Below, piece by piece: positions 25,515-33,498 of a stretch of DNA of 35,060 nt. The notes below the pieces were generated by a model, which was given only the letters and a program-made list of their open reading frames with translations, had not been told where the DNA came from and made no database searches. Both the position numbers and the translations under genes were made by a program. Position 1 is the first letter of the stretch. The number at the start of each line of letters is the position of its first letter. Origin of the DNA: CAZOHG01 sp964579725 (GTDB lineage: Bacteria > Zhuqueibacterota > JdFR-76 > BMS3Abin05); NCBI GenBank assembly GCA_964579725.1, contig CAZOHG010000037.1:1-35060 (forward strand), given 5' to 3'.

Positions 25515-25595
25515 GTTTTTTTGACTGTTTCCGTCTGTTTACCGCAACGGGGAAAACAACGCCGACGGCGTCGGCATTCAAATTAAAGGTAACAC

Positions 25596-26318
25596 GTGTA
25601 CAAAATCAAACTCCAAAATTTTGAGGGTCCCCTGGATCTTCTTCTCTTTTTAATCCGCAAAAACGAAGTGGACATTTACGACATCCCCATTGCTCTCATT
25701 ACGCGCCAGTATTTGGAGACCGTTGAGCTTTTACAGCAGCTCGATCTGGACATTGCAGGGGAATTTATCGTCATGGCAGCTACACTCATGCGGATTAAGT
25801 CGCAAATGCTCATTCCGCGCCCCGTAACGGAAGAAGAGGAAGACGCCGTTGATCCGCGACAGGAATTGGTGAACAGGCTCCTTGAGTACCGAAAATACAA
25901 AGAAATCGCTTTTACATTGGGCGAAAAGGAAAGCTATTTTCGCACCTTGCAGCCTAAGTTTCCCCAATCCTTTGATTTTCCTGACCTGCCGGCGGAGGAA
26001 ATGGTTCCCGGAAATGTCACCCTTTTTGACTTGCTGTTTGCCTTCAACCAGGCGTTGCGCCGGCTTAAAACGCGCCCTGTTCAGCACATTCTTGTCGAAG
26101 AAGTTTCGGTTGAGGAACAAATCGACTATGTGCGTACCTTTTTGCGGACCCGCGAAAAAAGTACATTTGGCGAACTGGTGCAGTCGTTGACCACCCGAAT
26201 ACGGCTGATTGCAACCTTTCTGGCCATTTTGGAAATGATCAAACAGCAGGAAATTATTGTCAAGCAACCGAAGCCGTTTGGGGAAATCTGGATTTTTAGA
26301 CCGGATGTTCAGAATTAA
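25596..26318 (+). CDS. scpA: Segregation and condensation protein A
   Basis: This kleisin subunit of the bacterial condensin SMC-ScpAB links SMC heads and helps chromosome segregation. At 240 aa it is typical. The N-terminal helical part carries FEGPLDLLLFLIRKNEVDIYDIPI, the family hallmark, then AATLMRIKSQMLIPRP. The middle is a variable acidic linker. The C-terminal winged helix (~175-240) contains STFGELVQSLTTRIRLIATFLAILEMIKQQEIIV. The start is GTG at 25596 behind AAAGG. It is separated from trpS by 81 bases and from scpB by 11, so it probably heads the row scpA-scpB-pseudouridine synthase-570-aa protein-cmk. Confidence 0.96.
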   Translation: MYKIKLQNFEGPLDLLLFLIRKNEVDIYDIPIALITRQYLETVELLQQLDLDIAGEFIVMAATLMRIKSQMLIPRPVTEEEEDAVDPRQELVNRLLEYRKYKEIAFTLGEKESYFRTLQPKFPQSFDFPDLPAEEMVPGNVTLFDLLFAFNQALRRLKTRPVQHILVEEVSVEEQIDYVRTFLRTREKSTFGELVQSLTTRIRLIATFLAILEMIKQQEIIVKQPKPFGEIWIFRPDVQN

Positions 26319-26329
26319 GGCCGAATGAA

Positions 26330-26971
26330 ATGGATGAAGTCGAATTGCAGCGGGTAGTGGAAGCGCTTATTTTTGCCTCGGACAGCCCGCTTTCTGCCAA
26401 AAAAATCGCTCAGATTGTTCATATCTCCGAAAAAAAAGTTCTCGAAATTGTCGAATCCCTGAAAAGGGCTTACCAAGACCATGCATTTGACCTGATCCAA
26501 GTGGCGGGCGGATTTCAATTGGTGACGCGCTCGGATTATTTCGACTGGATTCGCCAGCTTTTTAAATCGCGCTCGCGCAATCGTCTTTCACAGGCGGCCC
26601 TGGAGGCGCTGGCCGTCATTGCCTACAAGCAGCCGGTAAGTCGGGTGGAAGTGGAGCAAATCCGCGGGGTCAATTCGGACGGCGTCATTGGCACGCTGCT
26701 GGAACGAAATCTGATTACGATTAAGGGGCGCGCTGACGCCGTGGGGCGTCCTCTGCTGTACGGTACCACTGAAGAATTCTTGCGCTATTTTGGCTTGAAC
26801 GATTTGTCCGACCTGCCGCGGGAATCTGAAATCGAGGCTCTTTTAAAAGAAAAGCAGGCACTTGAGGAAGAGGATTCCCCTGAATTTGCAGAGCCGGAAA
26901 AACGGGAGGGGCCAGTTTCGAGCGAAAAGGCGGTACCGGAAGAAAGGGAATCCGATGATTCGGCTGAATAA
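26330..26971 (+). CDS. scpB: Segregation and condensation protein B
   Basis: ScpB dimers bind ScpA within SMC condensin. Two winged-helix units are evident. The first spans ~1-80 (ELQRVVEALIFASDSPLSAKKIAQIV). The second spans ~85-160, with the diagnostic LSQAALEALAVIAYKQPVSRVEVEQIRGVNSDGVIGTLLERNLI, then GRADAVGRPLLYGTTEEFLRYFGL. After residue ~170 comes an acidic, Glu/Pro/Ser-rich tail of some 45 residues, commonly variable in ScpB. Length is 213 aa. It begins 11 bases after scpA and overlaps the next gene by 17 bases. Confidence 0.96.
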   Translation: MDEVELQRVVEALIFASDSPLSAKKIAQIVHISEKKVLEIVESLKRAYQDHAFDLIQVAGGFQLVTRSDYFDWIRQLFKSRSRNRLSQAALEALAVIAYKQPVSRVEVEQIRGVNSDGVIGTLLERNLITIKGRADAVGRPLLYGTTEEFLRYFGLNDLSDLPRESEIEALLKEKQALEEEDSPEFAEPEKREGPVSSEKAVPEERESDDSAE

Positions 26972-27668
26972 ATTTTTGGCGCAGGCCGGTGTTTGTTCGC
27001 GCCGCACGGCGGACGTCTGGATTCGAGCAGGTCGGGTGCGTGTAAACGGGGAGGTGGTTCAGACTCTGGGCGTAAAAATCGATCCTGAAAAGGACCACGT
27101 ACAAGTGGATGGTCGGGCCGTAACCCGAAACGCCTCGGAAAAGATCATTCTGTTTAACAAACCCAAGGGATGTCTAACGACAACGAGCGATCCGTTTCAT
27201 CGCCGCACGGTTTTGGACTACGTCACGGTTCCGTTCCGAATTTACCCCGTTGGACGCCTCGATTTTGACACCGAGGGGCTCCTTTTGCTAACCAATTCCG
27301 GTGAATTGGCGTACAGGTTGACGCATCCAAAATTCGAAATCGACAAGGTTTACGAGGTGCGCGTGCGGGCACCGATTTCCCAGGAGGCTGTACGCCGTTT
27401 GCAAGAAGGGGTTTCACTGGAAGGGGGGCCTGTGGTTCGGGCGGACGTGACGGTTCTCTCGCCGCACCGCCTTCGCATGACTATTCACCAGGGATTGAAA
27501 CGGCAGGTGAAACGAATGCTCAAAGCGGTTGGGAATGAGGTGGTGGGACTGAGACGCATTCGTTTAAGCGATTTGGAATTGGGGGATTTGCCAGTTGGCC
27601 AATGGCGGTATCTGACGGAAGAAGAAGCTTTGCATCTCAAAAAGTCAGTGGGGTTGCCATGGAAATAA
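26955..27668 (+). CDS. RsuA/RluB-family rRNA pseudouridine synthase
   Basis: This 237-aa enzyme isomerises uridine to pseudouridine in rRNA. An S4 RNA-binding domain is at the N-terminus (IRLNKFLAQAGVCSRRTADVWI, residues 2-23, and GRVRVNGEVV). The catalytic domain has LFNKPKG, the active motif YPVGRLDFDTEGLLLLTNSG with Asp103, and HRLRMTIHQGLKRQVKRML near the end, all family-standard. Position after scpAB is a common gene order and favours the RluB type (E. coli 23S U2605), but RluE/F/RsuA cannot be excluded without alignment. The ATG at 26955, inside the scpB 3' end, has AAAGGG upstream. It overlaps the following gene by 10 bases. Confidence 0.95.
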   Translation: MIRLNKFLAQAGVCSRRTADVWIRAGRVRVNGEVVQTLGVKIDPEKDHVQVDGRAVTRNASEKIILFNKPKGCLTTTSDPFHRRTVLDYVTVPFRIYPVGRLDFDTEGLLLLTNSGELAYRLTHPKFEIDKVYEVRVRAPISQEAVRRLQEGVSLEGGPVVRADVTVLSPHRLRMTIHQGLKRQVKRMLKAVGNEVVGLRRIRLSDLELGDLPVGQWRYLTEEEALHLKKSVGLPWK

Positions 27669-29371
27669 AAGGAAGGCGTATTTTGCTTTTGGGTGGTTGG
27701 GGTCTGGTTGGCTCAGCCATTTCCCGGCGTTTAATTCCCGAGGAACCGGAAGAGATTGTCGTTGCGTCACTCAATCGGGCGGAAGCTGAGGAAGCCGTTG
27801 AAAAATTGAAAAAGTACGAAAAAAGTACCTCGGTCAGATTAATTCCCTGGTGGGGAAATATTTTTCTCCGAGACAGCCTGCAAAACATTCCACGTTCGGA
27901 GATTATTGAGAATCCCCGGTACAGGGAACAACTGATTCAAGATGTGTTGGGCGACCTGACGCCGGACATTTTAGAAAAATCATTTCTGTTCCAGACGATT
28001 CAAAAATTCAAACCGCAAATTGTCATTGACGCCATTAATTCTGCTACGGCTCTGGCCTACCAGGACGTTTTTTTGGGGTACTACCGGGTGCGGAAAGAAC
28101 TGAGAAATTACAAAGCGGGCGGAAAAGACGCCGGGACCCTCGTGGACGAAGTGGAGAAGCTTCTCAGCACCCTGTACATCCCCCAACTGATTCGTCACGT
28201 ACAGATTTTGTACGAGGCGATGAAACAGGTCAAAACACGGGTCTATTTGAAAATCGGCACCAGCGGTACGGGGGGCATGGGGCTTAATATTCCTTACACA
28301 CATAGTGAGGAAAAGCCCTCACGGGTGTTGCTGAGCAAAACCTCGGTGGCAGGGGCACATTCCCTGTTGCTGTTTCTCATGGCGCGCACACCGGACGCCC
28401 CGATTACCAAAGAGATTAAACCGACGGCCGCAATTGCCTGGAAACGGATCGGTTACGGCCCGATTAAAAAGGGAAACCGTCCGGTGGAATTGTTCGACTG
28501 CAAGCCCGAAAATGCCGTGCTGCTGCAAGGGAAATTCAATCTCCACGAAAAGTTAAATTGGAAAAAAACGGAAAAAGGCGTCCTGAAATCGGTTTTCATT
28601 GACACCGGCGAGAACGGTATTTTTTCGAAGGCGGAATTCATGACCATTACGACTACCGGCCAGATGGAATATGTGACGCCGGAAGAAATCGCCCGAAATG
28701 TGGTGTACGAATTGAAGGGCGGAAACACCGGACACGATATTATTAATGCTCTGGACAATGCCACAATGGGCCCCACTTACCGGGCGGGCTACCTTCGGCA
28801 CACGGCTCTTCAAAAAATGGAGTCGCTTGAAAAAGAACACGGCGTGGAAAGTATCGCATTTGAATTGTTGGGGCCGCCCCGTCTTTCCAAATTGTTGTAC
28901 GAAACCTATTTGTTCAAAAAAACCGTGCGCACCATGCAGGCGTTGCGTGACGCCGACGAGAAGGCTCTTTCGGAACGGCTGTTTAAATTGATTTCCGAAG
29001 ACGCGGAATTGCGCTCCCAGATTATTTCGATCGGAATTCCGATTTTGCTACCCGACGGGAAAAGGCTTTTGCGCGGGCCGACGGTCAAAATTCCGCCCTA
29101 CCGCGGTGAAGATGTGCTGGAGATTCAGCCGGGCAAAATTGACATCTGGGCTCACGATGGTTGGGTCGATTTGCGGCCGCAGAACATTCGGACCTGGAAG
29201 GAACGAATGAACCGTATTTTTGCTGAAATTGAAACTGTTCCTCCCGAAGATACCAGTTCCCACTACGATCGGGATCGCGCCTATTGGTTGGAAGACGAAG
29301 AGATTAATGTGGGTAAAATCGTCGGCTGGATTTTTACCAACGAGGAAAAGGGGCTCCGCATGAAAGATTAA
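27659..29371 (+). CDS. Uncharacterised 570-residue protein with N-terminal NAD(P)-type Rossmann fold
   Basis: This is a large cytoplasmic protein of no function I can name. It opens with ILLLGGWGLVGSAISRRL (glycine loop GGWGLVG at 12-18), like extended SDRs or saccharopine-reductase relatives. IVVASLNRAEAEEAVEKL then resembles a dinucleotide-ribose-binding strand. A middle region reads KPQIVIDAINSATALAYQD. Further on, a conserved-looking core includes KIGTSGTGGMGLNIPYTHSEE, TSVAGAHSLLLFLMARTPD and GYGPIK. No SDR Tyr-x-x-x-Lys is obvious. The C-terminal third (FELLGPPRLSKLLYETYLFK; GKIDIWAHDGWVDLRPQNIR) suggests a distinct domain. The ATG at 27659 overlaps the pseudouridine-synthase stop. It sits between translation/segregation genes and cmk. 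Confidence 0.8.
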   Translation: MEIKGRRILLLGGWGLVGSAISRRLIPEEPEEIVVASLNRAEAEEAVEKLKKYEKSTSVRLIPWWGNIFLRDSLQNIPRSEIIENPRYREQLIQDVLGDLTPDILEKSFLFQTIQKFKPQIVIDAINSATALAYQDVFLGYYRVRKELRNYKAGGKDAGTLVDEVEKLLSTLYIPQLIRHVQILYEAMKQVKTRVYLKIGTSGTGGMGLNIPYTHSEEKPSRVLLSKTSVAGAHSLLLFLMARTPDAPITKEIKPTAAIAWKRIGYGPIKKGNRPVELFDCKPENAVLLQGKFNLHEKLNWKKTEKGVLKSVFIDTGENGIFSKAEFMTITTTGQMEYVTPEEIARNVVYELKGGNTGHDIINALDNATMGPTYRAGYLRHTALQKMESLEKEHGVESIAFELLGPPRLSKLLYETYLFKKTVRTMQALRDADEKALSERLFKLISEDAELRSQIISIGIPILLPDGKRLLRGPTVKIPPYRGEDVLEIQPGKIDIWAHDGWVDLRPQNIRTWKERMNRIFAEIETVPPEDTSSHYDRDRAYWLEDEEINVGKIVGWIFTNEEKGLRMKD

Positions 29372-29482
29372 ATGGTGCGGCGGCGGTTGGTTCCCGCCAA
29401 ACGGCGAAAAGATTTGGGAAGAAACGGAATATTTACCAAGAAAGAGTCGCGTAATTTTTTGAGCGAAAAAGTTGGAGAATTG

Positions 29483-30151
29483 TTGAAAAAATTGGTGATT
29501 GCGATTGACGGGCCGGCCGGTTCCGGGAAAAGCACCACGGCCCGATTGCTGGCGCAGCGGCTGGGGTACGTGTATTTGGACACAGGCGCCATGTACCGGG
29601 CGTTTACGTTAAAAGTTCTTCGAAAGGGGCTGGACATTCACGACGAAGAAGCTCTTGCCCGATTGGCTCGGGAAACCGAAATTCGGTTGGAACCGTCCCC
29701 CCAAGGCGTTTCGGTCTTTTTGGACGGGGAAGACGTTACGGATAAAATCCGCACGCCTCAAATCGATCGAGCCATTAGCGTGGTGAGTCAGGTGAAGGGG
29801 GTGCGCGAGCGCATGGTGGACTTACAGCGGGAAATGGGCCGACAGGGGGGAATTGTGGCGGAGGGCCGGGACATCGGTACGGTGGTGTTTCCAAATGCCG
29901 ACGTCAAAGTGTTTCTCGTGGCCTCCCCGGAGGCACGTGCCGAGCGGCGGCTAAAAGACCTCAAAGCGCAGGGCATCCGGCTATCGAAGGCAGAGGTGTT
30001 GGCCGACATTTTGCGACGGGACAAATTGGATTCCACCCGTGCCGTGAGCCCGCTGCGGAAAGCCGACGACGCCTTTGAATTGGACACCAGCAGCTTGACC
30101 ATTCGGGAGCAAGTGGAAAAAATCCTCGAGTGGGTTGAAAAGAAGAAATAA
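29483..30151 (+). CDS. cmk: Cytidylate kinase
   Basis: This kinase phosphorylates CMP and dCMP with ATP for nucleotide recycling. Landmarks are VIAIDGPAGSGKSTTARLLA (Walker A), YVYLDTGAMYRAFTLK, VTDKIRTPQIDRAISVVSQ, VRERMVDLQREM, GGIVAEGRDIGTVVFPNADVKVFL with the lid ASPEARAERRLKDL, and DSTRAVSPLRKADDAFELDTS. TTG at 29483 gives 222 aa, the normal Cmk size, with GGAGA just upstream. An ATG at 29372, touching the previous stop, would add 37 basic residues not expected in the family, but it is the only ATG and cannot be ruled out. It is the last gene of the scpA row, followed by an intrinsic terminator. Confidence 0.93.
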   Translation: MKKLVIAIDGPAGSGKSTTARLLAQRLGYVYLDTGAMYRAFTLKVLRKGLDIHDEEALARLARETEIRLEPSPQGVSVFLDGEDVTDKIRTPQIDRAISVVSQVKGVRERMVDLQREMGRQGGIVAEGRDIGTVVFPNADVKVFLVASPEARAERRLKDLKAQGIRLSKAEVLADILRRDKLDSTRAVSPLRKADDAFELDTSSLTIREQVEKILEWVEKKK

Positions 30152-30288
30152 AGCCGTTTTGCCAGAATCTGCAAAGAATTCCGTGAAACGTCCTTCCGAG
30201 GGTGAGCTGGCGCGAAAAAGCCCTTCAGTTTAAACAATTTGTTCTTGATTTTCAGTTTCGGTTTTCGTACCTTAAAGCGTTTTTCGAG

Positions 30289-30322
30289 AATGGTGGGAGT
30301 GATTTGCTTCCACCATTTTTTT
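30289..30322 (+). terminator. Intrinsic terminator between cmk and plsC
   Basis: AATGGTGGGAG (30289-30299) pairs with CTTCCACCATT (30307-30317) through 11 positions, one of them G-U, with a 7-base loop. The 3' side runs into seven T (30316-30322). It lies about 140 bases past the cmk stop and 74 before plsC. The remaining bases of 30152-30395 hold no gene that I can see; a TATTAT at 30367-30372 could be a -10 for plsC but lacks a matching -35. Confidence 0.82.
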
Positions 30323-30395
30323 AAGTTACGGATTCGGGTCCTCACAGGTCAGGCTCCGAACCTTCTTATTATACAGGAAAATAGTTGCATTTTCG

Positions 30396-31028
30396 ATGAG
30401 ATTTTTTTATTTTATAGCTCAAATCTCCATAAAGACGGTATTTTCGGTTTTTTATGGACTTAAAGTATTGGGGAATCGGCAGGTGGTTCACCCGGCTCCG
30501 GTTCTTTTGGCGTCGAATCACCAGTCTTCGGTTGACCCCCTCATTGTAGGTTCCGTAACGCCTGTGGAAATGGCGTATTTTGCCAAAGAAGAAATTTTTA
30601 CGTGGTTTCTTCTGAAAGATTTGGCTAAATTTTACAATGCCTTTCCTGTAAAGCGCGGCAGTTTCGATTTGCAGGCGATTCGAAATGCCGGACGTGCCCT
30701 CAAACGGGGATTTCCCATGGTGATTTTCCCTGAGGGCACACGAAGCAAAACGGGGGAGCTGCAGGAAGGCAAAGCCGGAATCGGTATGTTGGCGCTTCAA
30801 AATAACGTGGACATTGTACCCGTTCACGTGCACGGAACGTTTCGGTTGAGACGCAGCTTTTTAAAGTGGCCGGGCGTGGTGGTCCACTTCGGCCCGCGTA
30901 TTTCGATTGCCGAATTTCGCGAACTGACGGGTTCCAAAAAAGAAATTTACATGGCGATTAGCCAACGGGTGATGAAAGAAATTGCCCGGCTTCGCGACGA
31001 GACTTTGGCGACAATTCGGTCCCACTAA
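30396..31028 (+). CDS. plsC: 1-acyl-sn-glycerol-3-phosphate acyltransferase (PlsC family)
   Basis: This inner-membrane enzyme acylates lysophosphatidic acid to phosphatidic acid in phospholipid synthesis. At 210 aa it is of standard bacterial size. An N-terminal hydrophobic segment (FFYFIAQISIKTVFSVFYGL) anchors it. The catalytic NHQSSVDP (His42, Asp47) matches the H-x4-D motif, and FPEGTRSKTGELQEGKAG (from residue 111) is the acyl-acceptor phosphate motif. PVKRGSFDLQAI and IVPVHVHGT complete motifs II and IV. The gene order cmk-plsC-rpsA is conserved in many bacteria. No clear Shine-Dalgarno precedes the ATG at 30396. It precedes rpsA by 31 bases. Confidence 0.93.
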   Translation: MRFFYFIAQISIKTVFSVFYGLKVLGNRQVVHPAPVLLASNHQSSVDPLIVGSVTPVEMAYFAKEEIFTWFLLKDLAKFYNAFPVKRGSFDLQAIRNAGRALKRGFPMVIFPEGTRSKTGELQEGKAGIGMLALQNNVDIVPVHVHGTFRLRRSFLKWPGVVVHFGPRISIAEFRELTGSKKEIYMAISQRVMKEIARLRDETLATIRSH

Positions 31029-31059
31029 GGGACACAAAATAAGAAGGAGGACAAACTAA

Positions 31060-33291
31060 ATGCAAGACAAAGAACAAGAACCCTCACTTCAGAACGATGA
31101 AGTGAACGAAACCACATCGAATCCCGCGGAAGGAGGTGATGAGCAAGTTAACGTTTCGGCGGAGGCTCAGGAGGAAAAACAAGCCGTAGAAGAAACGGCA
31201 CCCGCCGAATCAACGGAAGAAACGGCAGCTCCTGCTGCGGAAACTGTGGAAGAAAAAGCGGTGGAAACGGTCGAAGAAAAGGCTTCCGACGAACCCCAAA
31301 CGGCCCAAACCTTCAAATTGGAGGAGCTGGAAGAGAAACGGGAATATTCGGAAGAAGAAGAGGATTGGTACCGGCAGATTTACGAACAAACCTTGAACAA
31401 GTTTCAGGAAGGCGAAATCGTGCGCGGGCGGATTCTCGCAATCAATCAAAAAGAAGTTTCCGTGGACATTGGGTTTAAATCCGAAGGCGTGGTACCGTTG
31501 GAGGAGTTTGCCAATCCGGAAGAGCTGAAAATCGGAGATGAAATCGAAGTTTACCTGGACACCGTGGAAGACCGCGACGGCCAATTGGTACTTTCCCGCA
31601 AAAAGGCGGATTTCCTGAAAGCGTGGGAACGAGTGGTGCAGTATTTTGAAGAAGACCGCACCATTGAGGGCCGTATTGTGCGGCGGATTAAAGGCGGCAT
31701 GGTGGTCGATTTAATGGGCGTGGACGCCTTTTTACCCGGTTCTCAGATCGACGTGCGCCCCATTCGAGATTTCGACGCGTTGGTGGGAAAGACGTTTGAA
31801 TTTAAAATTGTGAACGTCAACCAGCTTCGGAAAAACATCGTTGTGTCTCGCCGGGTCTTGATTGAAGAAGACCTCAAAGACCAGCGTGAAAAAATCCTGA
31901 ATGAATTGGAAAAGGGACAGGTTCTCAAAGGAACTGTCAAAAATATTACCAATTTCGGGGTTTTTATTGACCTCGGCGGTGTCGACGGTCTGCTTCACAT
32001 TAACGATTTGTGTTGGGGCAGGGTCAGCCACCCCTCGGAGGTGGTCAAACTCGATCAGGAACTGGAAGTCATGGTTTTGGACTTCGATGAAGATAAAACA
32101 CGGATTTCTCTCGGGCTGAAGCAATTGCAGCCTCATCCGTGGGAAAAAGTAGAAGAACGTTACCCCGTCGGTTCAAAAGTTACGGGCAAAGTGGTCAATA
32201 TTGCCGATTACGGGGCTTTTGTGGAGCTGGAAAAGGGCGTTGAAGGGCTGGTTCACATTTCCGAAATGTCCTGGACGCAACACATTCGCCACCCGAGTCA
32301 GGTGGTTTCGCTGGGCGACATCATTGAAGCGATTGTACTTAAGGTGGAGCCGGAAGAGCGAAAAATCTCCCTCGGGCTTAAGCAGTTGGAACCCAATCCC
32401 TGGGATGAAATCGAGGAAAAATACCAGGTGGGCAGTCACCACAAAGGGATTGTTCGGAATTTGACAAACTTCGGCGCCTTCGTGGAGTTGGAAGAAGGCA
32501 TCGACGGGTTGGTTCACATTTCGGATCTCTCCTGGACGAAAAAGGTGCGGCATCCGAGCGAAGTCCTGAAAAAGGGCGACGAAATCGAAGTCGTTGTTTT
32601 GGGTGTGGATCGAAACAACCGCCGTATTTCGCTCGGGTACAAACAGGTTTTCGAAAACCCGTGGGATGCTCTCGAGGAAAAATACAAGCCGGGCACAAAA
32701 GTGGTCGGGAAAATTATTCGCCCGATTGACAAGGGGTTGGTGGTCGAAATTCCGGAAGATGTGGAGGGTTTTGTCCCGATTTCCCATTTGGTGGAGATGG
32801 ACAAGCCGGAGATTAAGCATATTTCGGACGTGTACAAAACCGGTCAGGAAGTGGAGTTGACCGTAATCGAGTTCGACAAAACCAACAAACGAATTGTTCT
32901 TTCCGAGCGGAGTGCCGAAGAGCTTTCGCCCGAACAGGGCGGAACAGCCGAACCGGGCGAAAAATTACCGAGGGTTCGCCGAGGGTCCGCGCGGAAGAGC
33001 CAGAAGAGGAAAAAAGCAGAGAAGGAAGAATCGGCGTCGGAAAAGGCTGGCGAAGAAGCTCCAAAAGAAGAGCAGACTTCGAAGGAAACTTCGCCCGAGA
33101 AAACCGAAGCGTCTGACGAGAAGAAGGCAACGGAAAGCGCGGAAGAAACGAAATCCGAGGAAACGGAAAAGCAAGCATCTTCCGAGGAAAAAGCGGAAGT
33201 CCCTGCTGCTCCGGAAACGGATGCTGAAAAATCGGAACCGCCTGCCGACGAAACGAAAGAGACGGACGCCGACGAAGAGGCCAAAGCTTAA
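31060..33291 (+). CDS. rpsA: 30S ribosomal protein S1 with long charged extensions at both ends
   Basis: S1 brings mRNA to the small ribosomal subunit. Six S1/OB repeats can be counted between residues ~113 and ~620: GEIVRGRILAINQKEVSVD, RTIEGRIVRRIKGGMVVD, GQVLKGTVKNITNFGVFID, SKVTGKVVNIADYGAFVE, SHHKGIVRNLTNFGAFVE and TKVVGKIIRPIDKGLVVE. Repeats 3-5 end in the ISLGLKQL or ISLGYKQV type of strand. The first ~110 residues are Glu/Ala/Thr-rich and the last ~120 are Glu/Lys/Ala/Ser-rich, both low-complexity and probably disordered; together they take the protein to 743 aa, against about 557 in E. coli. AGAAGGAGGACAAACTAA before the ATG is an excellent ribosome-binding site. It is followed by a strong terminator. 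Confidence 0.97.
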   Translation: MQDKEQEPSLQNDEVNETTSNPAEGGDEQVNVSAEAQEEKQAVEETAPAESTEETAAPAAETVEEKAVETVEEKASDEPQTAQTFKLEELEEKREYSEEEEDWYRQIYEQTLNKFQEGEIVRGRILAINQKEVSVDIGFKSEGVVPLEEFANPEELKIGDEIEVYLDTVEDRDGQLVLSRKKADFLKAWERVVQYFEEDRTIEGRIVRRIKGGMVVDLMGVDAFLPGSQIDVRPIRDFDALVGKTFEFKIVNVNQLRKNIVVSRRVLIEEDLKDQREKILNELEKGQVLKGTVKNITNFGVFIDLGGVDGLLHINDLCWGRVSHPSEVVKLDQELEVMVLDFDEDKTRISLGLKQLQPHPWEKVEERYPVGSKVTGKVVNIADYGAFVELEKGVEGLVHISEMSWTQHIRHPSQVVSLGDIIEAIVLKVEPEERKISLGLKQLEPNPWDEIEEKYQVGSHHKGIVRNLTNFGAFVELEEGIDGLVHISDLSWTKKVRHPSEVLKKGDEIEVVVLGVDRNNRRISLGYKQVFENPWDALEEKYKPGTKVVGKIIRPIDKGLVVEIPEDVEGFVPISHLVEMDKPEIKHISDVYKTGQEVELTVIEFDKTNKRIVLSERSAEELSPEQGGTAEPGEKLPRVRRGSARKSQKRKKAEKEESASEKAGEEAPKEEQTSKETSPEKTEASDEKKATESAEETKSEETEKQASSEEKAEVPAAPETDAEKSEPPADETKETDADEEAKA

Positions 33292-33315
33292 TTCGAATGC
33301 GACTCTCAAAAATAG

Positions 33316-33353
33316 AAAAGAGTTGGGGTTTTCCTCAACTCTTTTTCTTTTTT
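33316..33353 (+). terminator. Intrinsic terminator after rpsA
   Basis: AAAAGAGTTG (33316-33325) pairs perfectly with CAACTCTTTT (33336-33345), with one further G-U and one G-C pair possible inside, followed by T, C and TTTTTT. It begins 24 bases after the rpsA stop. Confidence 0.88.
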
Positions 33354-33407
33354 AACTTGATTTTTTCATTTTGGATTCCCACATTTTGAATAGCACTCGG
33401 AATCTGT

Positions 33408-33434
33408 CACCTCTTTTTCAAAGGGTGGTTTTTT
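33408..33434 (+). terminator. Possible second terminator or leader hairpin between rpsA and mtaB
   Basis: CACC-T-CTTT (33408-33416) pairs with AAAGGGTG (33420-33427) as an 8-bp stem with one bulged T and a TTC loop, then G and six T. It could be a back-up terminator for rpsA. It is weaker than the one at 33316. Confidence 0.35.
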
Positions 33435-33498
33435 GTTGGCTTGAGACGGAAATTCGGCGGATTCGCGTGTGGTTTTCCAACAAAATCGATTTAGCAAA

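Noticed and set aside
25561..25575. Perfect 6-bp hairpin GCCGAC-GGC-GTCGGC between trpS and scpA
   Set aside because: There is no following T-run, so a terminator is not supported. It could be a leader hairpin, but nothing else backs that.
32965..33309. Long antisense and alternate-frame reading frames over the rpsA tail
   Set aside because: They are by-products of the Glu/Lys-rich repeats, giving Arg/Phe-rich or Ser-rich translations with no domain features or ribosome sites.
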